This document shows, in pieces, positions 36,950 to 46,028 of a stretch of DNA of 64,000 nt (position 1 is the stretch's first letter; each line of letters starts with the position of its first letter). Where the stretch lies: NCBI GenBank assembly GCA_965205725.1, contig OZ242189.1, positions 2,480,001 through 2,544,000 of the forward strand. Direction: 5' to 3'. Origin of the DNA: G965205725 sp965205725. GTDB taxonomy: Bacteria > Pseudomonadota > Gammaproteobacteria > Pseudomonadales > Halieaceae. The translations under genes were made by a program, and so were the position numbers. Under the pieces are notes generated by a model. That model was not told where the DNA came from. It did not search any database and saw only the letters and a program-made list of their open reading frames with translations.

Positions 36950-38407
36950 ATGGTAGTCGAAAATAACGCGGGCATCGACGCCGCGATTAACGCCGCTGTT
37001 GAGCCGCTGGCCTCGGCTATATCCAGCTTTATTTTTTTCAGTATCAAAATCGGCTCCACCGATGTGCCGCTCATTGTTTTGTGGCTCACCGCGGCCGCTG
37101 CATTCTTTACTGTCTATTTCGGGTTTATAAATTTCCGCGGCTTCCCCCACGCTATACGACTTCTGCGAGGCGATTTCGCGCACTCCGGGCATGCTGGTGA
37201 GGTCAGCCACTTCCAGGCATTAGCAACCGCAGTTTCCGGCACCGTCGGTATCGGCAACATTGGCGGTGTGGCAATCGTCATTAGTGTAGGCGGCCCCGGT
37301 GCAACCTTTTGGCTGATAGTCGCTGGACTACTGGGCATGTCGACAAAACTGGCCGAGTGTATAGCCGGTGTACGCTATCGGAAGCTGAACCCTGACGGCA
37401 CTGTTTCCGGCGGCCCCATGTACTACCTTGAAGCGGCGTTGTCGGAGCGAGGCTGGGCGCCTTTGGCCAGGCCACTCGGCACATTTTATGCGCTGGCAAT
37501 TGTTATTGGATGTCTTGGAATAGGCAATATGTTTCAATCAAACCAGGCATTCAACCAGTTTGTGTTCTTGACCGGCGCGGAGACCAGCGATTTTACTGAC
37601 AAAGGCTGGCTGTTTGGCCTGGTACTCGCGGCAGTTGTCGGGCTAGTCATCATTGGCGGCTTGCGCAGCATCGCCAGTGTTACCAGCAAGCTGGTGCCTT
37701 TTATGGCCATAGCCTATGTATTGCTTGCGCTGTTGATAATTGCCGCCAATGTCGACCGGTTGCCCTGGGCAATCTCAGCTATTTTTTCAGAGGCATTCAG
37801 CCCTCAGGCGGCGACAGGCGGCGTCCTTGGGGTAATGGTTCTCGGGTTTCAGCGCGCAGTATTTTCGAACGAAGCCGGTATAGGCAGTGCGGCTATTGCC
37901 CACTCTGCCGTGCGCACCGACGAATCCGCCACCGAAGGTTATGTGGGCCTGCTTGAGCCATTTATCGACACGGTTGTCATTTGTACGCTTACGGCGCTGG
38001 TGATTCTGACCACAATTTACGAACCAAATATCGCAGGTGCCGGCATACAAGGGGTGGAACTAACCTCAAGAGCCTTTGCCAGCACATTCAACTGGTCAAC
38101 CGTGCCCTTGTCAATCGTGGCCATCATGTTTGCATTCTCTACCATGCTGTCCTGGTCTTATTACGGCATGAAGGGCTGGACGTATCTACTGGGCGAGGGA
38201 CGCAAAAAGGAAATGGTGTTTAAGGCCATATTTTGCGCATTTGGCGCCTTGGGCTGCGCCGTTGAGCTGAGCGCGGTGCTGGATTTCTCCGACGCGATGG
38301 TATTTGTTATTGCTCTACCCAATGTTATTGGGCTGTATATATTGGCTCCGGCGATCAAGCAAGAGCTCAATGGCTATCAAGAACGCTTCAGGCAATCACG
38401 CCATTAG
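36950..38407 (+). CDS. sodium:alanine symporter family (AGCS) transporter
   Basis: Inner-membrane Na+- (or H+-) coupled amino-acid symporter, 485 residues with about ten helices. Diagnostic: FRGFPHAIRLLRGDF, FQALATAVSGTVGIGNIGGVA, GGPMYYLEAAL, NEAGIGSAAIAHSA. Divergent from the amidotransferase gene with only 28 bp between the starts, so promoters must overlap. Substrate probably alanine, glycine or a similar small amino acid. Confidence 0.93.
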   Translation: MVVENNAGIDAAINAAVEPLASAISSFIFFSIKIGSTDVPLIVLWLTAAAAFFTVYFGFINFRGFPHAIRLLRGDFAHSGHAGEVSHFQALATAVSGTVGIGNIGGVAIVISVGGPGATFWLIVAGLLGMSTKLAECIAGVRYRKLNPDGTVSGGPMYYLEAALSERGWAPLARPLGTFYALAIVIGCLGIGNMFQSNQAFNQFVFLTGAETSDFTDKGWLFGLVLAAVVGLVIIGGLRSIASVTSKLVPFMAIAYVLLALLIIAANVDRLPWAISAIFSEAFSPQAATGGVLGVMVLGFQRAVFSNEAGIGSAAIAHSAVRTDESATEGYVGLLEPFIDTVVICTLTALVILTTIYEPNIAGAGIQGVELTSRAFASTFNWSTVPLSIVAIMFAFSTMLSWSYYGMKGWTYLLGEGRKKEMVFKAIFCAFGALGCAVELSAVLDFSDAMVFVIALPNVIGLYILAPAIKQELNGYQERFRQSRH

Positions 38408-38514
38408 GCCAGGGCTTTGGGTTTTTTCAAAATCAGGCTCGGTTCGGCACGCGCGCAGGAGTTGGCATTGATACAGGCTCTGGGCTTGTTTGGCGGCATA
38501 GAACCCGGCAAATT

Positions 38515-39690
38515 CTATACCGGCGGTTGGGGCAGGTTAGCGCGTAAGTAGCGCAGCATATTTTCACCCATCACTTTGCGAATTTCGGTCTCCGTGAATT
38601 CGGCGCGCAGCATGGCATCTGTAAGTAATACAAGCCCCGCTGTATCGAAATAGGTAGTCACCCCGCCGTCAAAATCCGAGCCTAGTGCAATGTGATTCTC
38701 ACCTGTTAAATCAATACCGTAGCGTATTGCGGCAACGATGCCATCGGGCGTGAAATCGCACACGGCTGCATCCCAGAAACCCACGCCGATCAAACCACCG
38801 CCTGCGGCAATGCGCTGCATCAGCTCATCGCTTATATTGCGAGGTGAGGGGCAGTGTCCATGGAAACCTGTGTGGCTGACTATCAGCGGCGCTGTAGACA
38901 TAGCCAATACATCAGAGACAACTTGTGGGGCTGAGTGGGAAACATCGACCATCACTCCAAGTTCCTGCATACGCTCTACCGCGGCCCGGCCAAATTCTGT
39001 TAAGCCGGTTTGGTTGATGCCGTGCAGAGAGCCCCCCAGTTCGTTGTCAAAGAAGTGCTGCAAGCTCATCATGCGAAAGCCTGCCTCGAACAACTTGTCT
39101 ACATTGTCCACATCGCCTGCCAGTGCATGAGAACCCTCCGTACCCAGGAATGCAGCGACAACACGGCTGCCCTTGCGACGCTGCGCCAGCCAATCTATCA
39201 GTTGACTGCGATCCTTCACCAATACGATCTGTTCCGGCGCGCTCCGGGTAACCCGCGTTAACCGCTCAGCCTGGTAGAGAGCACGCTCTGTGAGGTTGTT
39301 CCAGGTGCTTACAGGCCAGCCCTGAACCAGCGCGAGCGAGGTGATATTGTCGGCGGCGTCACCAGGATTACTGTCGTAGTTTTGCCCCTGTGGAGATTTT
39401 GTGACCGAGGTGAACATTTGCATGCCGACATTGCCCTTTAACAGGCGCGGCACATCTACATGGCCGTAGTCATTCAGCTCAAGCATGTCCCGCTGCCAAA
39501 GGGTTGTATCGGTATGTAAATCGCCGATTATCAATGTTTTGTGAAGGGCGATGGCTGCCGCAGAGGGTGGCTCTCCGTCATAGGGCAACACCAGATTCGT
39601 GGATTTCTCTATCGCAGGAGGCACCATGATCAATATCATCAGCACAATGCCCAGAAGGCCCAAACCCACAAAGATGACTGTTTTTTGCAT
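38515..39690 (-). CDS. membrane dipeptidase (peptidase M19)
   Basis: Zinc dipeptidase of the renal dipeptidase family. An N-terminal hydrophobic anchor (residues 4-27) is followed by the metal motif IGDLHTDTTLW. Other family segments: AFLGTEGSHAL (metal-bridging Glu), LQHFFDNELGG, DVSHSA, PLIVSHTGFHG, GSDFDGGV. 391 residues. Likely acts in the periplasm on dipeptides, possibly D-amino-acid-containing. Ten bp separate it from the upstream flavoenzyme gene. Confidence 0.92.
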   Translation of the reverse strand: MQKTVIFVGLGLLGIVLMILIMVPPAIEKSTNLVLPYDGEPPSAAAIALHKTLIIGDLHTDTTLWQRDMLELNDYGHVDVPRLLKGNVGMQMFTSVTKSPQGQNYDSNPGDAADNITSLALVQGWPVSTWNNLTERALYQAERLTRVTRSAPEQIVLVKDRSQLIDWLAQRRKGSRVVAAFLGTEGSHALAGDVDNVDKLFEAGFRMMSLQHFFDNELGGSLHGINQTGLTEFGRAAVERMQELGVMVDVSHSAPQVVSDVLAMSTAPLIVSHTGFHGHCPSPRNISDELMQRIAAGGGLIGVGFWDAAVCDFTPDGIVAAIRYGIDLTGENHIALGSDFDGGVTTYFDTAGLVLLTDAMLRAEFTETEIRKVMGENMLRYLRANLPQPPV

Positions 39691-39699
39691 GACTAATGA

Positions 39700-40779
39700 C
39701 TACTCTTCAACAAAGCCCTTCCAGGTGCTCATATAGGTTACAAAGGCCTCTCCCAGGCCCTCCTTTCTCAAATAGTCCGCGCTGACGGGGTTGCGAACTG
39801 GAACAAATTGCTCGTTCGCCCTCAACAACTGTGGAAAGTCATGGTGCAGAATCGCCGCCCGACCCAACATCACAAAATCCACGCCGCTATCCATACAGCG
39901 CTGCGCGTTTTCAGGGGTGCGAATTTTTCCCGCTGCACCCAATTGCACACCGTTGCGACTCAGTTCAGTAAAGTATGATAGCAGACTGCGGCCCTGGAAT
40001 TTCTCTTCGGCAGGCTCCTTAAACGAATCCCACAGAGACAAGTCTATAAAATCGACTTTGCCCTGGGCCATCAACTGCCTTACAAGGTTCTGAATGTCCA
40101 TTAGCCGCACATCAAACCGCTCTGGCGACAGGCGAACACCCAGCAAAAAATCAGGGCGGCAGCGAGTGCGAATTCCGTCGATAATTTCAAAAATGATACG
40201 GGAGCGATTTTCTTCAGAGCCACCGTATTCATCCTCTCGGTTGTTGATGGTTCGGCTTAAAAACTGGCACAGCATGTAGCCGTGCGCACCGTGTAATTCA
40301 ACACCGCCGAATCCGGCGCATTCAGCGCGAACAGCGGCCTCAATAAAATCTTCTCGCAACTGATGCACTTCAGATAGAAATAAGCCACGAGCGCCGGTTT
40401 CCTCATTATCAGAAGGACAAACTGGCCGCTGATCGGCGATTTCTTCTCGCGGCGAACGCATGCCTGCGTGATGCAACTGCAAAACAGAGACACTCCCCTC
40501 GGCGTTGATTCCGGCCGCCAGTCGACTAAGCCCCTCCAGATGCTCTTCTCCAAAACATCCCAACTGCCCGGGAAAGCCTTTGCCTATGGCCTGAACATAG
40601 GAGGCGCAGGTCATAGTCAGGCCAAACCCGCCCCTGGCACGCATGGTCAGCCAGCGGTATTCGTCGTCGGATAGACGCCCGTCTTCATGGCTTTGCAAGT
40701 TGGTTAACGGGGCCAGCATAAACCGATTGCTTATGGTTGCACCTGATTTAAACGTCAGTGGTTCAAACAAAACAGACAT
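39700..40779 (-). CDS. NADH:flavin oxidoreductase, old yellow enzyme family
   Basis: FMN-binding TIM-barrel ene-reductase type. MSVLFEPLTFKSGATISNRFMLAPLTN, VLQLHHAGMRS, FGGVELHGAHGYMLCQFLSRTINNREDEYGGS and a C-terminal DFVMLGRAAILHHDFP are family hallmarks. 359 residues; no C-terminal FAD domain, so it is the short OYE-like class. Likely reduces conjugated double bonds. Cotranscribed with the dipeptidase gene downstream. Confidence 0.92.
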   Translation of the reverse strand: MSVLFEPLTFKSGATISNRFMLAPLTNLQSHEDGRLSDDEYRWLTMRARGGFGLTMTCASYVQAIGKGFPGQLGCFGEEHLEGLSRLAAGINAEGSVSVLQLHHAGMRSPREEIADQRPVCPSDNEETGARGLFLSEVHQLREDFIEAAVRAECAGFGGVELHGAHGYMLCQFLSRTINNREDEYGGSEENRSRIIFEIIDGIRTRCRPDFLLGVRLSPERFDVRLMDIQNLVRQLMAQGKVDFIDLSLWDSFKEPAEEKFQGRSLLSYFTELSRNGVQLGAAGKIRTPENAQRCMDSGVDFVMLGRAAILHHDFPQLLRANEQFVPVRNPVSADYLRKEGLGEAFVTYMSTWKGFVEE

Positions 40780-40820
40780 GCGTATTCCGCAAAAAAATGA
40801 GATAGCGCCAAGGATAACCC

Positions 40821-41080
40821 AGGAGCCTGTCGGATTTAACCACTGCTAGCGAGGGGAAGCAGAAATGAACCCGTTTTTGCCGTCGTGAGGCAATAGTCGC
40901 TCTATTTAACGAAATTGTGCTACCCACAGGTTCTTCTATTTGAGACCTTTGCACGGAAGATGATTTCACTTTCAGGCAAGGCAAAAACGCACGGAATGAG
41001 GGAGTTTATGCTTATAAATGACCGATTGAGTACGATTTTAACGCAGCATGCAGGTGAAATGGCTTTCGTGCAAAGGTCTC
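40821..41080. mobile_element. MITE-like element, copy C (outer arm plus inner element)
   Basis: Starts with the outer inverted repeat AGGAGCCTGTCGGATTTAA (40821) and about 100 bp matching the long arm of copy A, then the inner element 40942-41080 (139 bp, GAGACCTTTGCACG to CGTGCAAAGGTCTC) flanked by a perfect 5-bp duplication TATTT. The last base belongs to the stop codon of the acyl-CoA dehydrogenase gene. The second outer arm is absent. Confidence 0.85.
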
Positions 41081-42306
41081 TATTTAGAACCCTGTGGCAC
41101 TTCGTTGTAGGGAATACCCTTGTCCACCCGCACGTCCTGAGGCAATCCCAAAACTCGCTCGGCAATAATATTGCGCAGGATTTCATCGGTTCCGCCTGCG
41201 ATACGATAGCCGGGCCCACCCATAAATGAACCCTGGAAGGAGTGGCTACCAAAATCGGTATCATCTGCATCCACAAGAATGCCGCCCATATCCATCAGGT
41301 CGATAGCAAATGACCCGATATCCAGCATCTTGTTAGCACTAACCACCTTGGTAATGGAATTTTCCGGCCCCGGCGTATCGCCCCGGGAAAGTGCACTCAT
41401 AGTGCGCAGCTTGGTATTGCGCAGGCCGCTCATCTGGCAGTACCAGTCCGCAATTTTGGCACGCACGGCTGCATTGTTAAGCGCGGGCTCGCCATCAATA
41501 TGTACTTTTTTGGCCAACTCTACCAGTTCAGGTACATCACAACCGCCGGCGTCACCCACTGCCAGGCGCTCGTTCATAAGGGTAGTTAGTGATACGCGCC
41601 ACCCATCACCAACTTCACCCAGACGCTGATGATCGGGAATGCGCACATCAGTGAAGTACACCTCATTAAAATTCGATTCCCCGGAAGCCTGCCTGATAGG
41701 GCGCACTTCCACGCCAGGGGATTTCATATTGAGGAAGAAAAATGTCAGGCCTTTGTGTTTCGGCACAGAGGGGTCGCTGCGAGTCACCAGAATTCCCCAA
41801 TCACAGTAATGCGCGCCGGAGGTCCAGATTTTCTGTCCATTGATAATCCAGTCATCGCCATCACGCTCGCAGCGAGTTCGCAAATTGGCCAAATCGGAGC
41901 CGGCTGAAGGTTCGCTGAACAACTGACACCAGATGTCCACACCGGAAGACATACGCGGCAGTCGCTCAGCTTTATGCTCTTGGCTGGCATAGGCAATCAT
42001 CGTTGGGCCACACATGCCAAGGCCAATCGCATAGGGGCCGGTAGGCACGTCGCAGCGGCTCTCTTCCTGGCCCCAGATAATTAACTCCATCGGTGTCGCG
42101 CTGCGGCCACCGTATTCCTTTGGCCAGCTCAAGCACGCCCAACCATTGTCGTACTTCAATTTTTGCCAGGCTTTTGCCCGGACGATATGATCGTGCAGAG
42201 TTTCCCGGCGCGTTGCAGCTTCACTTTTATAGGTGGCGTTGGCCTGCAAAAAAGCCTGCGCATCGGCCCGAAATTCTGCTTCCTGTGGGGTATCGTCAAA
42301 GTTCAT
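41080..42306 (-). CDS. acyl-CoA dehydrogenase family protein
   Basis: FAD-dependent acyl-CoA dehydrogenase, 408 residues. N-terminal MNFDDTPQEAEFRADAQAFLQAN, FAD/substrate segments CQLFSEPSAGSDLANL and WIINGQKIWTSGAHYCDWGILVTRSD, and C-terminal GGTDEILRNIIAERVLGLP. Two bp after the second dehydrogenase gene, so the pair is one unit. Paired ACADs of this kind (as in cholesterol side-chain degradation) often form heteromers; that is an inference. The TAG stop overlaps the end of MITE copy C. Confidence 0.92.
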   Translation of the reverse strand: MNFDDTPQEAEFRADAQAFLQANATYKSEAATRRETLHDHIVRAKAWQKLKYDNGWACLSWPKEYGGRSATPMELIIWGQEESRCDVPTGPYAIGLGMCGPTMIAYASQEHKAERLPRMSSGVDIWCQLFSEPSAGSDLANLRTRCERDGDDWIINGQKIWTSGAHYCDWGILVTRSDPSVPKHKGLTFFFLNMKSPGVEVRPIRQASGESNFNEVYFTDVRIPDHQRLGEVGDGWRVSLTTLMNERLAVGDAGGCDVPELVELAKKVHIDGEPALNNAAVRAKIADWYCQMSGLRNTKLRTMSALSRGDTPGPENSITKVVSANKMLDIGSFAIDLMDMGGILVDADDTDFGSHSFQGSFMGGPGYRIAGGTDEILRNIIAERVLGLPQDVRVDKGIPYNEVPQGSK

Positions 42307-42308
42307 GG

Positions 42309-43430
42309 TTATGCCTCCGCCGCTACAGATGAGGTCAGGGCAGTCACCAGTTTATCTTGCCAGCGGCCCTCGCTCCCTAAATTAACCGCCAGTACCTTGG
42401 CCCGGCGAAAGTACATGTGACAATCAAACTCCCAGGTAAAACCCATACCGCCGTGAGTTTGTATATTTTCTTTAGCACACTCGGCAAAGGCCTTTGTAGC
42501 GCTGACTCGTGCCGTTGCCGCCGCCAGCGGTAACTCGGGCGCATTAGTAGACAGTGCCCAGGCGCCGTAATAACAGTTTGAACGAGCCAGAGTCGCGGCA
42601 ATATACATATCCGCCAGCTTGTGTTTTATCGCCTGGTAGGAGGCAATCGAACGACCGAAGGCGTAGCGCTCCATGGCGTACTCACGGCCCATATCCAAAG
42701 CCGCCTGCGCACCACCCGTTTGTTCGAAAGCAAACAATATGGCCGCACGGTCCAGCAACTGCCTGGTGCCAGCCCAGCCCTGTCCCGCCTGGCCCAGCAA
42801 TTCCGCCGCCGCACCAGCAAAATCAATGCGCGCCTGCGAGCGGGTTGGATCCATGCTTTTCACAGCTTCACGACTCACCCCGGAGCTGGTTAAATCAACC
42901 AGATACAAAGAACCGCCATCGGCGTCATTGGCATAGACAACGGCAAAATCTGCCACATCGCCATCGGGTACCGGAAGTTTTTGGCCGCTGACTGCTCGCT
43001 CAGATACCGAGGTCTTTGTTGTTGCGGCACAGGGCACACCGCGGCCCTCTGCCAGTGCAAAGGTACCAATGAGCTCTGCCGCTGCCAGCTTTGGAAGATA
43101 GGCTTCTTTTTGTGTCTCACTGCCAAATAAAAGCAGAGCCTCTGTCGCCAAATACACTGAGGATGCGTAAGGCGTCGGCGCCAAACTACGGCCAAGCTCT
43201 TCGCCAATCACACACAATTCCAGGTATCCCAAGCCAACGCCGCCGTATTGCTCTGGAATACTGACACCCGTCCAGCCCAGCTCAGCAATGCCCTGCCAGG
43301 TCGCGGCGTCATAAGATATTGCCTCGTCGTCCAGAACGGTCCTTACGGTTATCAGAGGGCATTGCTCTCGTAAAAATCGCTGGGCTTGCTCGCGCAGCAA
43401 ATTTTGCTCTTCCGAGAATTCGAAATTCAT
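42309..43430 (-). CDS. acyl-CoA dehydrogenase family protein (partner subunit)
   Basis: Second dehydrogenase of the pair, 373 residues. Starts MNFEFSEEQNLLREQAQRFL; IPEQYGGVGLGYLELCVIGEELGRSLAP and the C-terminal THGGMGFTWEFDCHMYFRRAK are typical of bacterial ACADs. The FAD-loop region is weaker than in its neighbour (FALAEGRGVPCAATT) and the C-terminus lacks a GGT-E-I motif, so this may be the non-catalytic half of a heteromer. AAAGGT lies upstream of the ATG. First gene of the operon. Confidence 0.88.
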   Translation of the reverse strand: MNFEFSEEQNLLREQAQRFLREQCPLITVRTVLDDEAISYDAATWQGIAELGWTGVSIPEQYGGVGLGYLELCVIGEELGRSLAPTPYASSVYLATEALLLFGSETQKEAYLPKLAAAELIGTFALAEGRGVPCAATTKTSVSERAVSGQKLPVPDGDVADFAVVYANDADGGSLYLVDLTSSGVSREAVKSMDPTRSQARIDFAGAAAELLGQAGQGWAGTRQLLDRAAILFAFEQTGGAQAALDMGREYAMERYAFGRSIASYQAIKHKLADMYIAATLARSNCYYGAWALSTNAPELPLAAATARVSATKAFAECAKENIQTHGGMGFTWEFDCHMYFRRAKVLAVNLGSEGRWQDKLVTALTSSVAAEA

Positions 43431-43568
43431 GGGTGTGTACCTTTTGCGTGTACCTTTTAAGAGGTGCTATAGAAAATTACGACGGCGCTGCACTTACCCT
43501 GGTGCGCAGTGTGATCAGCTTGAAGAGCATGGCAAAGTCCTGCGATTGTCCACAATAAAAAGCAGCCC

Positions 43569-43818
43569 CCAAATTTTTCTGGCCCAAAGCATACACTCAA
43601 ATTTGTGGGCGGGTACAGGCGCTCAGGGCTTGAAAATCAGCCCGTACCCTGTTCTGTCAGGGACCAATCTGTCAGGGGCCAAATATCCCATCACCAAATT
43701 TTTCTGGCCCAAAGCATACACTCAAATTTGTGGGCAGGTACAGGCGCTCAGGGCTTGAAAATCAGCCCGTACCCTGTTCTGTCGGGGACCAATCTGTCAG
43801 GGGCCAAATATCCCATCA
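43569..43818. repeat. 125-bp direct tandem duplication
   Basis: Two copies (43569-43693 and 43694-43818), period 125 bp, with only about three differences. The right copy contains the last codons and stop of the cytochrome lipoprotein gene and its downstream region; the left copy repeats the same coding end and stop after it. Each copy includes a GGGCT...AGCCC stem around an AT-rich loop, perhaps a terminator. Nothing else is seen in 43431-43568. Confidence 0.85.
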
Positions 43819-45488
43819 CCAAAGCTAGTGCCAACCGCAACGCACCAAATACTGATGGCATTGAAGTCATCCAGGGATAATCCTGTCGGCAGGGAGAACT
43901 GAACAGTGGCGTTGCGAAAGGCCGAGCCAACAATGTTCTCGCTAATGGGAACTGCCCCATCTCCCAGGAAGTTGTTGTCATTGCCCGTATAGGCCTGCAC
44001 CACGATTCCGCGCCCATCGTAATTGAAATTGGTAATCTCGATGGTACAGTTATCAATGATAGTCGCCGTGCCGCTAACCCGGTGCTGACGGGTAGTCAGC
44101 TCAGCCGTATAACCAACCTTCGCGTGGTCAGCGCCACAGCCACTTCCGCCTCCTGATACCGAGCCTTCAAAAATCGTCGCCAAATCCTCCTGGCCCAATT
44201 CGAGAAAAGCCACAATATCAACCAGGTCAGCATTGCTGAGGCGATTGGCACCCCAAAAAGGCATGATTCCGCCAGTGAGACCTGAATAGACATCACTACC
44301 CGTGCGGCCGCTCAGGCGCACACGGTTAGCCACATACCCCGCATCCAGGCCGAAGCCTGCGACAGCAGGTGCTTGCCGACTACCACCGCCATCCTCGGCA
44401 TGACAAATTGCACAGCTTGCGTTAAACACTGCGCGCCCCTCAGCGGCATCGCCTCCGCCAAGCTCAGCGGGGACAGCGACAATCTGAATATCCACAGGCT
44501 CGGCCTGAACGCCCGGATTATGGGTGTTCAACCAACTTTCCAGCGCAAGCCAATCGGTGCTGGAATTCGACCACGTCGGCGCGTTCATCCACTCGTCCAG
44601 ACAGGAGTTTGCAGCGTCCAGAAGCGAACTCAACTGGCCGTCTTTATAACTGTTGCGCTCTGTCGCATCGCCCAGCGGATGGCCGGGTCGGGCAAAACCA
44701 TTTTTAGCAGGCTCGACAATGGCGTGACAATGGGCGCAGGTATAGGAGTTGCCACCAACCGGCGAGAAACGATACACCCACTCCCCGTCATAATCAGCGC
44801 CGCTCTCTATAAATGCCTCGGCCAGAGGCCTCAGCTCCTGGTCACCGGCGAGAATGGCACTGCTCAGGGAGTTCAAGAGGCCGACATCTGCGAGTAATTT
44901 TTCTCCGTCGAATAGGCGGCTCCAGGACAGGGCATCAAAATAATCGACCACGTCATCGCCGTTCACGTCGGATACCAGGCGGCGTGAAATTAGATTTAGA
45001 CGGCTCTCCAGATCAGCGTTACTCATATTGCTCAAATCGGGAGACAAATACTGGAAGATCGCCTCCGTCAGTGCAGACACCTTGGCTCCGCGTTTTTTCG
45101 CGTGGGCGCCACTGATGATTGCCCGCCAATGACCACTGACGTCCGTCCCAACCGAGTCATTTTCAAGATCGCGGTTAACGTCGGTGTCCTCTCCACCCGA
45201 TGCCGTTAGCAGGTAATAGGTATCGCTATCCCACCCCGACGTATCAGGCGCGTAGACACCCAGAAACCACAACTGAACAACAGGGCCATAACCATCCCAT
45301 TTTTCCTGATCTCTCAGAGCAATAACAAAGTTGTCATCCCAGGTGGTACCGCTGGCAATTTCGTCCGCATCATTCAGCGCGGTAACGGAAACCTGGCTAG
45401 CTGCAATCGGGCCGTAGAGCTGCACCTGAAAACAACCGCTCAGTAGAAGACTGAACAAAAGCAGTGCTGTCATTTCGATGGCTTTCAT
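43797..45488 (-). CDS. dihaem c-type cytochrome lipoprotein
   Basis: Outer- or inner-membrane lipoprotein: hydrophobic start with lipobox LLLSGC (ATG at 45488 preferred; an in-frame TTG at 45500 exists). Two haem-attachment sites: CAHCH near residue 249 with HPLGD after it, and CAICH near residue 359, in a mono-haem cytochrome c domain with PFWGANRLSNADLVDIVAFLE as the distal Met-type region. The C-terminal ~130 residues form a beta-rich domain of unknown kind with a Cys pair. The stop lies inside a 125-bp duplication. A redox partner is not evident nearby. Confidence 0.75.
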   Translation of the reverse strand: MKAIEMTALLLFSLLLSGCFQVQLYGPIAASQVSVTALNDADEIASGTTWDDNFVIALRDQEKWDGYGPVVQLWFLGVYAPDTSGWDSDTYYLLTASGGEDTDVNRDLENDSVGTDVSGHWRAIISGAHAKKRGAKVSALTEAIFQYLSPDLSNMSNADLESRLNLISRRLVSDVNGDDVVDYFDALSWSRLFDGEKLLADVGLLNSLSSAILAGDQELRPLAEAFIESGADYDGEWVYRFSPVGGNSYTCAHCHAIVEPAKNGFARPGHPLGDATERNSYKDGQLSSLLDAANSCLDEWMNAPTWSNSSTDWLALESWLNTHNPGVQAEPVDIQIVAVPAELGGGDAAEGRAVFNASCAICHAEDGGGSRQAPAVAGFGLDAGYVANRVRLSGRTGSDVYSGLTGGIMPFWGANRLSNADLVDIVAFLELGQEDLATIFEGSVSGGGSGCGADHAKVGYTAELTTRQHRVSGTATIIDNCTIEITNFNYDGRGIVVQAYTGNDNNFLGDGAVPISENIVGSAFRNATVQFSLPTGLSLDDFNAISIWCVAVGTSFGDGIFGP

Positions 45489-45615
45489 GGGTCGTGACAA
45501 CGATGTCCCGGTGAGCTAGGTTTGAGTTTGGAGTATGTTCGGGCGGATAAAGTTCCCATGCTATTGAACGGTAACTCCAGAAGAACCGCCTGTCTGCCAG
45601 GGCGACCTCTGGTGT

Positions 45616-45903
45616 TTAGTGAACACCCAAACCTGCAAACAGGGTCGCCATGACATATTCTTTGAGTTGATCCATGCTGTAGTTTCCTTCCACCAGGTTA
45701 CTAATGCGATTGTCATTGGCCAGACTGACGAAACCATGCACGGTTGAAACAATGCCGATAGGGCGCGGCATGAGAAACTCCCGCACGCCGAGCCACTTCG
45801 CGGATAGTCAGTCCCTGGGGGCCGCTATCCTCAATGATAGTCAGCGCCGCAGCGCGGAGCGCAAATCGCCGTGGTGGTAGGCCTGCTGCTTCAGCGCTAT
45901 CAC
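45616..45903 (-). pseudogene. TetR-family regulator pseudogene (frameshifted, internally deleted)
   Basis: From a GTG at 45903 (GAGGA upstream) the frame reads LKQQAYHHGDLRSALRR and stops. Shifting frame gives ALTIIEDSGPQGLTIREVA and RRAGVSHAAPYRH, a TetR helix-turn-helix. After another shift the sequence jumps to the C-terminal tail HGFVSLANDNRISNLVEGN and YSMDQLKEYVMATLFAGLG, then TAA at 45616. About 110 middle residues are missing. Both domain ends are recognisable, so this is a decayed regulator, once divergent from the carotenoid oxygenase gene. Confidence 0.85.
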
Positions 45904-45964
45904 AATGATTCCTCTATTGGCTTTATGCGGTTCAGTGTACGCCAAATAGAGTCCGGCGCTTATG

Positions 45965-46005
45965 GTGTAAACTTAAAAAGTGACTGTTATGTTGCCAGTG
46001 TAAAC
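45965..46005 (+). promoter_or_regulatory. paired GTGTAAAC direct repeats upstream of the carotenoid oxygenase
   Basis: GTGTAAAC occurs at 45965-45972 and 45998-46005, 33 bp apart (about three helical turns), in the 125 bp between the TetR relic and the oxygenase start. They could be leftover operator half-sites of the lost regulator. Confidence 0.3.
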
Positions 46006-46028
46006 AATAAAACCGAGTGAGACGCCCT

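Noticed and set aside
36922..37089. Longer N-terminus for the glutamine amidotransferase
   Set aside because: It would overlap the divergent symporter gene; the ATG at 36921 has a good ribosome-binding site and matches the family start.
45561..45752. 63-codon minus-strand frame as a gene
   Set aside because: It is a wrong-frame reading of the TetR pseudogene tail.
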